From contig WLMD01000034.1 of NCBI GenBank assembly GCA_009700405.1, forward strand, positions 1-13,114: DNA of 13,114 nucleotides, in the 5' to 3' direction. The position numbers and the translations under genes were made by a program. This document shows, piece after piece, positions 6,549-13,114 of this stretch. The stretch comes from Actinomycetota bacterium. GTDB taxonomy: Bacteria > Actinomycetota > Actinomycetes > Nanopelagicales > Nanopelagicaceae. Numbering within the stretch: position 1 is the stretch's first letter; every line of letters begins with the position of its first letter. The notes beneath the pieces are model-generated. The model saw only the letters and a program-made list of their open reading frames with translations. It was not told the origin of the DNA and searched no databases.

Positions 6549-8029
6549 CCAATACTTCTACCGTGCAAGAGTTTAACAAGTCCAACAATAAGTCGATCAG
6601 AGAATGCATTTCTGCCGAAACTTGTAAACGAAACTGGTAATTGGAAGCGCGCACGTACAACGGTTCGTGGGTAAGTAAACTCCAGCAAACCTTCTGGCCC
6701 ATGAATGCGCCCGTATCCGCTGTCTTTAACCCCACCGAAAGGTACTGATGCAACAGCAGCAAATGAGATAGTGGAATTAATCGCGACCATTCCACAGTGA
6801 AGTTGTGAAGCAATCTTTGGTCCCTGTGATTTCGACCAAATGGAGGCGCCGAGTCCGTACTTAGAAGCGTTAGAAAGCTCAATCGCCTGCGCCATATCTG
6901 CTACTCGATTAATAATGATTGTAGGACCGAAGGTTTCCTCTTGCATTGCAAGTGAGTCCTCTGGAACATTGACGATAATCACTGGTTCGACGAATGGTCG
7001 CTTGACCGAATCAATTCCACCTAGAAGTGCTTGCCCACCGCGTGCAATTGCATCACGGATGTGTGAATCAATGACATCAAGCTGTTTAGGCATCGTTGCA
7101 GGTCCGTAGTTGCCTTCACCAGGTGAGCCAGGATGAATCTTCTTTCCCATTTCAACAATTGTGGAAATAAATTCATCAGCAACCTTTTCATGAACGTACA
7201 CACGTTCGGCGCCGATGCAGGTTTGACCAGCGTTAGACATCGCAGACCATAATGTGAAATCGGCAGCTTTGGAAATATTCGCATCCGCAGCGATAATTAC
7301 AGGGTCTTTTCCACCACATTCAAGAACAACTGGAGTCATAGTTTTGGCGCATGTGGCTGCAACAACTTTTGCTGTCTTTGTAGATCCAGTGAACGCAAGT
7401 TTATTGACGCCACTTTCACATAGTGCTCGTCCTGTATCTGCCATGCCTGTCACAACTTGAAAAATAAGATGACTTGGTGCAACTTCTGCAAAAGTGTTTG
7501 CAAGCCAGACACCTACTCCAGGTGTAAATTCGCTGGGCTTAAAGACAACGGTATTTCCTGCCGCTAGGGCATAAGAGATAGAACCCATGGGAGTAAAAAT
7601 CGGATAGTTCCACGGTCCAATTACTCCAACTACTCCAACAGGTGAGCGTTCAACTGTTGCTGACATGTTCGCCATCAAAAGTCCTGGTCTACGATGCTGT
7701 GTGCGCATAACTTCGCGGGCATTACGTGCAGCCCATGCGAGGTGGCCTATCGCAAGAGTTGCTTCAAGTTTTGCATCGCTGATCGGTTTGCCAGTTTCGC
7801 GGGAAATTAATTCAGCACATTCATCAATGCGGTTTATAAGTAACTTGCTCCAAGACAATAAGACTTTGCGGCGACCATCAAAACCAAGCTTCCCCCATTT
7901 ATGCGCCACTGATCGGGCGCTTGAGACCGCTTCATTAACTTGCGCATCTGTATTGATTGGGTAGGAAGCGAGTACTTCGCCTGTGACGGGAAAATGGGAA
8001 TCAAAAGTCTTATCTGCGTGAATAACCAT
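6545..8029 (-). CDS. NAD(P)-dependent aldehyde dehydrogenase
   Basis: This is a member of the aldehyde dehydrogenase superfamily that oxidises an aldehyde to a carboxylate. The 494 residues have all catalytic features: GPWNYP (138-143; Asn141), FKPSE (163-167; Lys164 for the cofactor), FTGST (213-217), LECGGKDP (236-243; general base Glu237), NAGQTCIG (266-273; nucleophile Cys271), EETFGP and PFGGVKDSGYGR near the C-terminus. The last 40 residues, ending LIVGLVKLLHGRSIG, form a hydrophobic amphipathic-looking tail that could touch the membrane, as in some fatty-aldehyde enzymes. The substrate is not decidable; the sequence reminds me of actinobacterial GabD2-like succinate-semialdehyde dehydrogenases and of class 3 fatty-aldehyde enzymes. 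The promoter is leaderless and divergent from a hydrolase gene, so related roles are possible. Confidence 0.94.
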   Translation of the reverse strand: MVIHADKTFDSHFPVTGEVLASYPINTDAQVNEAVSSARSVAHKWGKLGFDGRRKVLLSWSKLLINRIDECAELISRETGKPISDAKLEATLAIGHLAWAARNAREVMRTQHRRPGLLMANMSATVERSPVGVVGVIGPWNYPIFTPMGSISYALAAGNTVVFKPSEFTPGVGVWLANTFAEVAPSHLIFQVVTGMADTGRALCESGVNKLAFTGSTKTAKVVAATCAKTMTPVVLECGGKDPVIIAADANISKAADFTLWSAMSNAGQTCIGAERVYVHEKVADEFISTIVEMGKKIHPGSPGEGNYGPATMPKQLDVIDSHIRDAIARGGQALLGGIDSVKRPFVEPVIIVNVPEDSLAMQEETFGPTIIINRVADMAQAIELSNASKYGLGASIWSKSQGPKIASQLHCGMVAINSTISFAAVASVPFGGVKDSGYGRIHGPEGLLEFTYPRTVVRARFQLPVSFTSFGRNAFSDRLIVGLVKLLHGRSIG

Positions 8030-8036
8030 GTGAAAT

Positions 8037-8042
8037 AGCCTA
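8037..8042 (-). promoter_or_regulatory. Leaderless -10 box for the aldehyde dehydrogenase
   Basis: The minus strand reads TAGGCT, ending seven bases before the ATG at 8029. It is the same hexamer as before the adenosyltransferase gene. No ribosome site is present, consistent with a leaderless mRNA. Confidence 0.55.
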
Positions 8043-8068
8043 TCTGCGGCTGGTCACCTCGGCATAGG

Positions 8069-8074
8069 TACACT
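8069..8074 (+). promoter_or_regulatory. Leaderless -10 box for the alpha/beta hydrolase
   Basis: TACACT ends seven bases before the ATG at 8082, mirroring the spacing of the divergent gene. No ribosome site is seen. The two -10 boxes lie 26 bases apart in opposite orientation within a 52-base gap, so the two promoters must share most of their upstream DNA. Confidence 0.55.
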
Positions 8075-8081
8075 TGCTGGC

Positions 8082-8813
8082 ATGTCCGAAGTTATTCGCG
8101 CCAACACAGTTTTACCCTCTCAGCGGACCAACTTTCGAGTCAAAACCGCGGATGGACTCTCGTTGATTGGTGAAGTAGCCCGTCCAATTGGCGAATATAT
8201 GGGAGCAATTCTCTGTCTTCACCCACTTCCGACAGCTGGCGGAATGATGGACAGTCACATCTTCAGGAAAGCAGCAAACCGCCTGCCTGATCTAGCTGGA
8301 ATCGCTGTAGTTCGTTTCAATACGCGTGGAACTACGAGTGAAGCAGGTACGAGTGAGGGTGAATTTGATAACGGGAAGAATGAACGCCTTGATGTTGAGG
8401 CGATGATTGATTATTGCTTTACAGAACTTCAGTTAACAAATCTTTGGATTGTCGGCTGGTCCTTTGGAACCGACCTTGCACTACAACACGCAAAAGATCC
8501 TCGCCATAAGGGCCTTATTCTCTTGAGCCCACCACTTCGAACGACTACACGAGATGAATTGTTGTATTGGACTACTGATCCGCGCCCGGTTGTGGCACTA
8601 GTTCCAGAGTTTGATGAATTCTTAAATCCGATGCAAGCGATGGAGCGTTTTGCTCCGTTGCATACAATTGAAATCATCCCCGTTATGGAAGCGAAACATC
8701 TGTGGGTCGGAGAACCATCAGTGGCTCGTGTCCTTAATGAAATCGTCTTGCGAGTAGCGCCACTTAAAGCACCACTTCCAACACACTTCCAACACACTTC
8801 CCAAACAAGTTGA
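8082..8813 (+). CDS. Alpha/beta hydrolase (COG2945-like)
   Basis: This is a cytoplasmic alpha/beta-hydrolase-fold protein of 243 residues. The order is right: LCLHPLPTAGG (44-54; His-Pro oxyanion region), VVRFNTRGTTSEAG (76-89), the nucleophile elbow GWSFG (125-129; Ser127), the acid near VPEFDEFL (Asp178) and His206 in EAKHLWVGE. The triad is therefore intact. It resembles the short esterase/dienelactone-hydrolase-like group; the substrate is unknown. The C-terminal dozen residues (PTHFQHTSQTS) are encoded by an 11-base tandem repeat and look non-conserved. A leaderless-type promoter lies upstream, and the downstream membrane-protein gene follows after 14 bases, so they are probably one operon. 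Confidence 0.88.
   Translation: MSEVIRANTVLPSQRTNFRVKTADGLSLIGEVARPIGEYMGAILCLHPLPTAGGMMDSHIFRKAANRLPDLAGIAVVRFNTRGTTSEAGTSEGEFDNGKNERLDVEAMIDYCFTELQLTNLWIVGWSFGTDLALQHAKDPRHKGLILLSPPLRTTTRDELLYWTTDPRPVVALVPEFDEFLNPMQAMERFAPLHTIEIIPVMEAKHLWVGEPSVARVLNEIVLRVAPLKAPLPTHFQHTSQTS
8774..8801 (+). repeat. 11-base tandem repeat at the 3' end of the hydrolase gene
   Basis: ACTTCCAACAC occurs twice in a row (8774-8784, 8785-8795), followed by a partial third copy ACTTCC (8796-8801). The unit is not a multiple of three, so gain or loss of one copy would change the C-terminal frame just before the stop. Confidence 0.75.
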
Positions 8814-8816
8814 CCT

Positions 8817-8822
8817 AGGAGG
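8817..8822 (+). promoter_or_regulatory. Perfect Shine-Dalgarno before a likely ATT start
   Basis: AGGAGG lies four bases after the hydrolase stop codon. Five bases later is ATT (8828), which opens the frame of the FUSC-like protein. No ATG, GTG or TTG occurs in that frame until GTG at 8927, too far away to use this site. CTG at 8834 would be 11 bases away. Confidence 0.75.
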
Positions 8823-8827
8823 CCATC

Positions 8828-10024
8828 ATTAAACTGATTCCTAGAATTATTCACCTCTTTTCAGATCGACGTGCTTGGGTTCAACAAGTAATTGTTACTG
8901 CATTAGCTGCTGCTACTGCCTGGCAAGTGGGCGACTTCGCCTTTACAAACGGTGGACTTGTAGCGGCCATTGTTGCAAGCCTGACTGTACGAATTTCTTT
9001 GCACAAATCTTCACGTGAAGGTTTTGGTCAAATACTAGGAACAGCAATAGGTGCGGGTACCGCCCTTGCCAGCGTCACTCTCTTCGGATTTGGCGCAGTC
9101 ACGGTTGGCGTAACCGTCGTCATGTGTTCTGTTGCAGCTCGGGCATTGCACTTAGGTGAAGTTGCCTCAATCAATGTCCCTGTGACAGCGCTGATTGTTA
9201 TCGGCCCAGGCATTAGCGAGAACAACGCCGAGAACAGAATGATTTCAACGCTTATCGGTGCAGGTATTGCAATTATATTTTCCTACTTTGCGCACCCAAA
9301 AACACCTGCTGGGCGCACCATTGATCAGATTGCCTCTCTTGGAAATAAAGCCGCAAAACTCTTGGGAGTAATGTCAGAAGGAGTCGCTGCTGGTTTCACT
9401 CAGGAAGAGGCTGGCAATTGGCTTGCAACGGCACGTTTGCTTATTGAAGAAGTTCCACGAGTTCGAGCGCAGGCACTTGAAGCACGAACGTATGCTAAAT
9501 GGTTTCCAACGGCAGAAAAAGATGAAGCTGAGGATTTGTATTCACGTGGGGTTGCGATTGAACATACTGTCGTTCAAGTACGAACGATTGCTCGTACATT
9601 GTTTGATTCAGCCGTCGAGGGCGGCATCCCTGACTCAACACAACGCAAAATAGCTGAAGCACTTTCTGCGGCCAGTTTCGCAATTAGTTCTGATATAGAC
9701 GAACTACTCAGCGATGCTAATGCCGGGGAGAACCCACAACTTACTGCAGATATGCGGATGGTCGGCGCAGAACTTGTAGACCTTCTCATCAATGAATCTC
9801 CGCAAGATGATCAGGATCAAATTGCACGCAGCATGTCCTTGGTAACCAATCTGGATCGGATAGCAGATTCGTTGGATCAGACATCTCCTGCATTACTCGA
9901 AGTAGATACTCCTGATGTGCCAAAAGGTGAAAAAGTTCTAGCTCTTTCCCCTTTGGAACAAGGAAGAGAATGGCGAAAAAGAATTAGAAGAGTTCTACCC
10001 AGGGGATTACGCAAATACTTATAA
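8828..10024 (+). CDS. FUSC / aromatic-acid-exporter-like membrane protein, probable ATT start
   Basis: This is an integral membrane protein of the FUSC / ArAE-type group, members of which export aromatic acids or other small molecules; its own substrate is unknown. Starting at ATT 8828 it has 398 residues. It opens IKLIPRIIHLFSDRRAWVQQ, followed by about six hydrophobic segments near residues 20-35, 42-57, 67-85, 88-104, 111-126 and 137-155, then a long, mainly helical cytoplasmic part to a basic end (WRKRIRRVLPRGLRKYL). A GTG start at 8927 would delete the first 33 residues, including the amphipathic entry helix and the first membrane segment, so I reject it. The frame upstream of 8828 is closed by TAG at 8816. 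The gene follows the hydrolase by 14 bases and ends one base from the convergent AI-2E transporter gene. Confidence 0.82.
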   Translation: MKLIPRIIHLFSDRRAWVQQVIVTALAAATAWQVGDFAFTNGGLVAAIVASLTVRISLHKSSREGFGQILGTAIGAGTALASVTLFGFGAVTVGVTVVMCSVAARALHLGEVASINVPVTALIVIGPGISENNAENRMISTLIGAGIAIIFSYFAHPKTPAGRTIDQIASLGNKAAKLLGVMSEGVAAGFTQEEAGNWLATARLLIEEVPRVRAQALEARTYAKWFPTAEKDEAEDLYSRGVAIEHTVVQVRTIARTLFDSAVEGGIPDSTQRKIAEALSAASFAISSDIDELLSDANAGENPQLTADMRMVGAELVDLLINESPQDDQDQIARSMSLVTNLDRIADSLDQTSPALLEVDTPDVPKGEKVLALSPLEQGREWRKRIRRVLPRGLRKYL

Positions 10025-10025
10025 G

Positions 10026-11153
10026 TTATGTTGCATCCGAACGAGGGTAAACAACCTCTTCTAGTATAAGAATAACCGCAGCAGCTAACGGCACCGCAAG
10101 AAGTGCGCCAACTAAACCAAGCAGGGATGATCCAAGTAGAGCGGCAATAATTGTCACAGCTCCAGGCACGGATAATGATTTCTTCATAATGCGTGGGGTA
10201 ATCACATAGTTTTCAATCTGAACGTAAAGAACATAAGCAACAAATGCAATGAGTCCTGTTGGAACCGATTGCGTTAGCGCAATGATTGTCACAATGGAGC
10301 ATCCGATGAAATGACCAATCAGAGGAATGAGACCACAGACCAGAATGATCATTCCCAGCGCTACGGGTGAAGGCAATCCAAGGACACTCGCGAGAATAAG
10401 AACAAAGATGCTCGCAAGTATTGAAATAGTGATTTGACTGCCGACGAAAGCTCCGATGCGAGAAATAATTGCGTGCGCGAGTCGAGAGATGCGGTCACGG
10501 CGAGTCGCTGGAGCCAATCGAATTCCAAGATCAATCATTGTTGGAAGAGATGTAAGGAAATAGAGCGTTAGAACCAATACCGTCAGTGTTGAGAATGTTC
10601 CAGAAAGAAAAGTTTTTCCGACTCCGACGACTCCACCAAATGCAGAAACTATGAGAGTCCCATCTTTTGTGATGGATTTAAGTTTCTCTTGCATCGTATC
10701 AACGATGCCGTAGTGAGTATTTAAAGAGTTAATTGTTGCATTGTGTTTAAGGTCGTTAAGGAGTGATGGGGCACGATTAATAAGTTCGGCGCCCTGCGAG
10801 ACTACTGGCGGGATTACCAGCCAGGCAAAGAGGCCAACAAAAATTATGACAAGCAGAAATATTGCGGTGACTGCTCTAGTTCTAGTTAATCCACGTGATC
10901 GAAGGGCCTCTACGGCTGGATTTAAACCCATGGCCAAGAAAAGAGCGATGATGATGAGTACGAATGTCTGACTCGCTGCAGCAAGTGATCGCATAACCAC
11001 TAAGGCAAGTAGGCCACCTGCTGTAGCAAGAAATCCAAAGTAAAAGGGATGCGCGCGATTAATGGGTGCTCCAGGGTGTCCATAATCTGTTGGTAGGACT
11101 TCTTTATCGCTCTTTTTGGTTCGCGAACTCTTAATGCGGTCTGAGATTGCCAT
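10026..11153 (-). CDS. AI-2E family transporter
   Basis: This is a polytopic membrane protein of the AI-2E (PerM/TqsA) family. Members have been linked to autoinducer-2 export, Na+/H+ exchange or other small-molecule efflux, so the exact substrate is unknown. The 375 residues contain a hydrophilic, basic N-terminus of about 35 residues, paired hydrophobic helices (about 38-75 and 94-118), a periplasmic-type loop (120-165), and a C-terminal bundle. Family signatures are visible: LIPLIGHFIG (275-284), YVQIENYVITPRIM (310-323) and LVGALLAVPLAAA (347-359). It has a leaderless-type promoter with TACACT six bases before the ATG and is divergent from the DUF4032 gene. Its stop is separated by one base from the FUSC-like gene. 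Confidence 0.92.
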   Translation of the reverse strand: MAISDRIKSSRTKKSDKEVLPTDYGHPGAPINRAHPFYFGFLATAGGLLALVVMRSLAAASQTFVLIIIALFLAMGLNPAVEALRSRGLTRTRAVTAIFLLVIIFVGLFAWLVIPPVVSQGAELINRAPSLLNDLKHNATINSLNTHYGIVDTMQEKLKSITKDGTLIVSAFGGVVGVGKTFLSGTFSTLTVLVLTLYFLTSLPTMIDLGIRLAPATRRDRISRLAHAIISRIGAFVGSQITISILASIFVLILASVLGLPSPVALGMIILVCGLIPLIGHFIGCSIVTIIALTQSVPTGLIAFVAYVLYVQIENYVITPRIMKKSLSVPGAVTIIAALLGSSLLGLVGALLAVPLAAAVILILEEVVYPRSDAT

Positions 11154-11159
11154 GGAAAT

Positions 11160-11165
11160 AGTGTA
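11160..11165 (-). promoter_or_regulatory. Leaderless -10 box for the AI-2E transporter
   Basis: The minus strand reads TACACT, ending six bases before the ATG at 11153, with the same hexamer as before the hydrolase gene. No ribosome site precedes the start. Confidence 0.55.
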
Positions 11166-11191
11166 AACGCTCGATTCAGTTCACTTGCCCT

Positions 11192-11197
11192 TAACAT
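11192..11197 (+). promoter_or_regulatory. Candidate -10 box for the DUF4032 gene
   Basis: TAACAT is a TANNNT hexamer 20 bases before the ATG at 11218. It would give a short leader of about 14 bases with a weak AGAGAG ribosome-site candidate. No clear -35 is seen. Confidence 0.35.
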
Positions 11198-11217
11198 GAG
11201 TAAGAGAGAATGAACTT

Positions 11218-12441
11218 ATGCCGTTACAAATCACAGGTCTGGGCGAGGAGATCGCTGCCGTCGCAACCCTGCCGTGGGATAAGCCTTTGGAAGAGTGGCC
11301 CGAGGACCCATCCTTAGCGGAAAAAAGAGGTATTTCGCGCCACGTCGTTCGCTTGGTGCGGGCCAGCGAAGAACCAGATAGTGAAATTTACGCGGTGAAG
11401 GAGACGGTCTCTGAATTCGCCAATCGTGAGTATCGTCTTTTGCGAGAGCTTTCCCACCTCGGTGCACCGAGCGTGGATCCGATCGCTGTAATTGAAGGTA
11501 GAACCGATTCAGCTGGGGAGGAACTTCCCTGTGCATTGGCAACACGTTTTCTCCCCTACTCATCGCCGTATCGAGTTCTGCTATCGGGGGATGTCACTGC
11601 GCATGATGTGATGACCATGGCAAATGCGCTTGCTCTGTTGTTGGTGAGATTACATTTATTGGGTTTCTGGTGGGGAGATTGTTCTTTATCTAACACGCTT
11701 TTCCGACGGGATGCAGAAGGTTTCGCTGCATACCTTGTCGATGCAGAGACGGGTGAATTTCAAAAGACACTCAGTGATGGTCAGCGAGAACACGATTTAG
11801 AGATTGTGCATTTCAATGTCGCCGCCGAGTTAGAAGATTTAGCGATTTCTGGAGTTCTTTACCCAGGCATGGATCCTATTCGAGCAAGTGATGGTGTCAT
11901 ACGTCGATACAGAAGATTATGGTCGGCGCTGAAAGAACCAAAGCTTCTTGATCCAACCGATCGCCATGCAGTAGAACGCGCAATGCGTGAACTCCACGAT
12001 TTAGGTTTTGCGGTGGAAGAAGTTTCGGTATCACTTGATGGCGATAATCAGGCATTGCAATTTCAACCTAAATTGGTTTCTGCGGGATACCATCAACAAA
12101 GATTGCGCGAATTAGTCGGACTAGAAACCGAAGAATTACAGGCCAAGCGGCTACTTGCATCCTTTGATCGCTATAGAGGTCGGGAAGCAAAGCCTCGTGG
12201 CCCCATCGAGCAGAGCGCACAGAATTGGCTCACAGAAGTCTTCCAGCCCATTACGGGGCTTGTTCCACCTCAATTACAGGGTCGTATAGAACCAGCTCAG
12301 TTCTTTCACGAGGTTCTTGAGCATCGCTGGTATCTGAGTGAAAAGGCCGGACATGATGTCGGCTTAGAACCTGCGGCACATTCTTACATCTCAGAAATCC
12401 TGCCATTTCGTAGAGATTCGGGTGTTGAAATCAAGGCATGA
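11218..12441 (+). CDS. DUF4032 protein with a kinase-like N-terminal half
   Basis: The function is not established. The 407-residue product fits the actinobacterial DUF4032 group, sometimes described as lipopolysaccharide-kinase-like. The N-terminal 190 residues look like an atypical protein/small-molecule kinase fold: Lys61 in IYAVKET (57-63), Glu71 or Glu77 in REYRLLREL (70-78), a catalytic-loop-like WWGDCSLSNTLF (151-162; Asp154, Asn159) and a metal-binding-like LVDAETGEF (173-181; Asp175). The pattern GD-x4-N followed by D-x-E is reminiscent of aminoglycoside phosphotransferase and RIO-type kinases. Residues from about 210 to 390 would be the DUF4032 region. The TGA lies seven bases before a YbbN-like gene, so the two are probably co-transcribed. 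The substrate cannot be guessed. Confidence 0.85.
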   Translation: MPLQITGLGEEIAAVATLPWDKPLEEWPEDPSLAEKRGISRHVVRLVRASEEPDSEIYAVKETVSEFANREYRLLRELSHLGAPSVDPIAVIEGRTDSAGEELPCALATRFLPYSSPYRVLLSGDVTAHDVMTMANALALLLVRLHLLGFWWGDCSLSNTLFRRDAEGFAAYLVDAETGEFQKTLSDGQREHDLEIVHFNVAAELEDLAISGVLYPGMDPIRASDGVIRRYRRLWSALKEPKLLDPTDRHAVERAMRELHDLGFAVEEVSVSLDGDNQALQFQPKLVSAGYHQQRLRELVGLETEELQAKRLLASFDRYRGREAKPRGPIEQSAQNWLTEVFQPITGLVPPQLQGRIEPAQFFHEVLEHRWYLSEKAGHDVGLEPAAHSYISEILPFRRDSGVEIKA

Positions 12442-12448
12442 TAGGACA

Positions 12449-13114
12449 GTGACACTTCCACCTAACTTTGGCAGAGCGGTAGACCTCAGCGGCCTTGGAA
12501 AACCTCCCGTCACAATCTCCAATAATTCCTCTGTTTTGCCAGTGACTGCAGCCAACATTGCCTCACAGTTTCTTACAGTCTCCCAAACTAAGCCAGTTGT
12601 TATCGCTTGCTGGTCGGCCAGGAGTCAAGAGTCGCAGGTAGTTGTTGATGTGCTTGCAAAGCTACAAGCAGCCGATGAAGATCGTTGGTTGTTGGGTTCA
12701 CTTAATGTTGACTCTGAACAAGATGTTGCCAAGGCACTTCAGGTTCGCACAGTTCCTTATGCAATCGCTTTGGTCAATGAACAAGTTGTTCCACTCTTTG
12801 AGCAAAGTTATCCTGAGTCGCAGATTCGCTTGGTGATTGACAAGGTGCTGGCGTTAGCTGCCGATCAAGGAATAGGCGCAACGGGTGAGGCTCCCATGGA
12901 GCCAGAAGAGGAGGAAGCGCTCAATGCATTAGAAGCGGGTAATTTCATTGAAGCAGAAGCGGCCTATCTCAAACTCTTAGCCCGTAGGCCACAAGATAAT
13001 TTTGCAAAACTTGGTTTAGCTCAGACGCAACTTCTTATTAGAACAGCCGGACTTAATGCAGATTCAATCATAAGCGCAGCAGATGCTGACCCACTTAACC
13101 TAGATCTACAACTC
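12449..13114 (+). CDS. YbbN-like thioredoxin-fold/TPR protein (3' end outside window)
   Basis: The frame is open from GTG 12449 to the right edge, giving 222 residues. The start MTLPPNFGRAVDLSGL resembles the actinobacterial family N-terminus (GAVDLS). Residues 20-140 are a thioredoxin fold: PVVIACWSARSQESQ (49-63) and the cis-proline motif RTVPYAIAL (100-108). The usual Cys-x-x-Cys is replaced by Ser59-Gln-Glu-Ser62, so it cannot act as a disulfide reductase. From about 150 an acidic linker leads into helical repeats (EEALNALEAGNFIEAEAAYL) of TPR type, which continue beyond the window. E. coli YbbN (CnoX) is a chaperone-like holdase that works with DnaK/GroEL; a similar role is inferred. M. 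tuberculosis Rv1324, a possible thioredoxin, lies in a comparable position downstream of murA. Confidence 0.88.
   Translation, partial: MTLPPNFGRAVDLSGLGKPPVTISNNSSVLPVTAANIASQFLTVSQTKPVVIACWSARSQESQVVVDVLAKLQAADEDRWLLGSLNVDSEQDVAKALQVRTVPYAIALVNEQVVPLFEQSYPESQIRLVIDKVLALAADQGIGATGEAPMEPEEEEALNALEAGNFIEAEAAYLKLLARRPQDNFAKLGLAQTQLLIRTAGLNADSIISAADADPLNLDLQL

Noticed and set aside
8030..8073. Imperfect dyad (GTG...CCTAT / ATAGG...CAC) as an operator
   Set aside because: The arms have centres that differ by two bases and the match is short; it mostly reflects the two opposed -10 boxes.
8927..8929. GTG as the start of the FUSC-like protein
   Set aside because: It lies about 105 bases from the AGGAGG, has no ribosome site of its own, and would delete a membrane segment that the upstream frame clearly encodes.
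12642..12836. 64-residue open frame inside the YbbN-like gene
   Set aside because: It is in another frame of a gene whose thioredoxin fold reads cleanly through the whole region.

Overview
The window looks like a compact chromosomal stretch from a low-to-moderate G+C member of the Actinomycetota. The order ATP synthase beta/epsilon, then cobalamin adenosyltransferase and MurA, then a YbbN-type thioredoxin further along, resembles the atpD-atpC / cobO-type / murA neighbourhood of mycobacteria and streptomycetes. MurA has the Asp that replaces the usual active-site Cys, as in Mycobacterium. A zinc-ribbon protein and a kinase-like DUF4032 protein of actinobacterial type are also present. Base composition (high 40s percent G+C by eye), intergenic gaps of only a few bases and overlapping stop codons suggest a streamlined freshwater lineage such as the acI group / Nanopelagicales. 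That placement is inference and was not tested by a search.

Layout, left to right. (1) The 3' part of atpD and a complete but very short atpC on + (1-942). (2) A murA-glpX pair on - (3175-960), joined by a TAATG overlap. (3) A PduO-type cob(I)alamin adenosyltransferase on + (3255-3827), divergent from murA. (4) A three-gene operon on - (6197-3824): ABC-2 exporter ATPase, permease, and a secreted Lys-rich protein, with overlapping ends. (5) A small zinc-ribbon gene on + (6237-6548). (6) An NAD(P)-dependent aldehyde dehydrogenase on - (8029-6545). (7) An alpha/beta hydrolase and an FUSC/aromatic-acid-exporter-like membrane protein on + (8082-10024); the second gene appears to start at ATT behind a perfect AGGAGG. 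(8) An AI-2E family transporter on - (11153-10026). (9) A DUF4032 kinase-like protein followed by a YbbN-like thioredoxin/TPR protein on + (11218 to the window end).

Functionally these are mostly housekeeping genes: energy conservation (F1 ATPase), gluconeogenesis (GlpX), cell-wall precursor synthesis (MurA), B12 coenzyme formation, export, and aldehyde or ester handling. I saw no mobile element, CRISPR array, tRNA or rRNA, and no non-coding stretch above about 70 bases. The most notable signals are architectural. Four genes carry a TANNNT -10 box exactly 6 or 7 bases before the ATG with no Shine-Dalgarno (leaderless transcription). Two convergent gene pairs share a TTAA that encodes both stop codons. 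The likely ATT start on the FUSC gene also stands out. I did not find a clearly new multi-gene defence or metabolic system. The best candidates for unknown biology are the secreted Lys-rich protein tied to its ABC exporter, the DUF4032 kinase-like protein and the zinc-ribbon protein.
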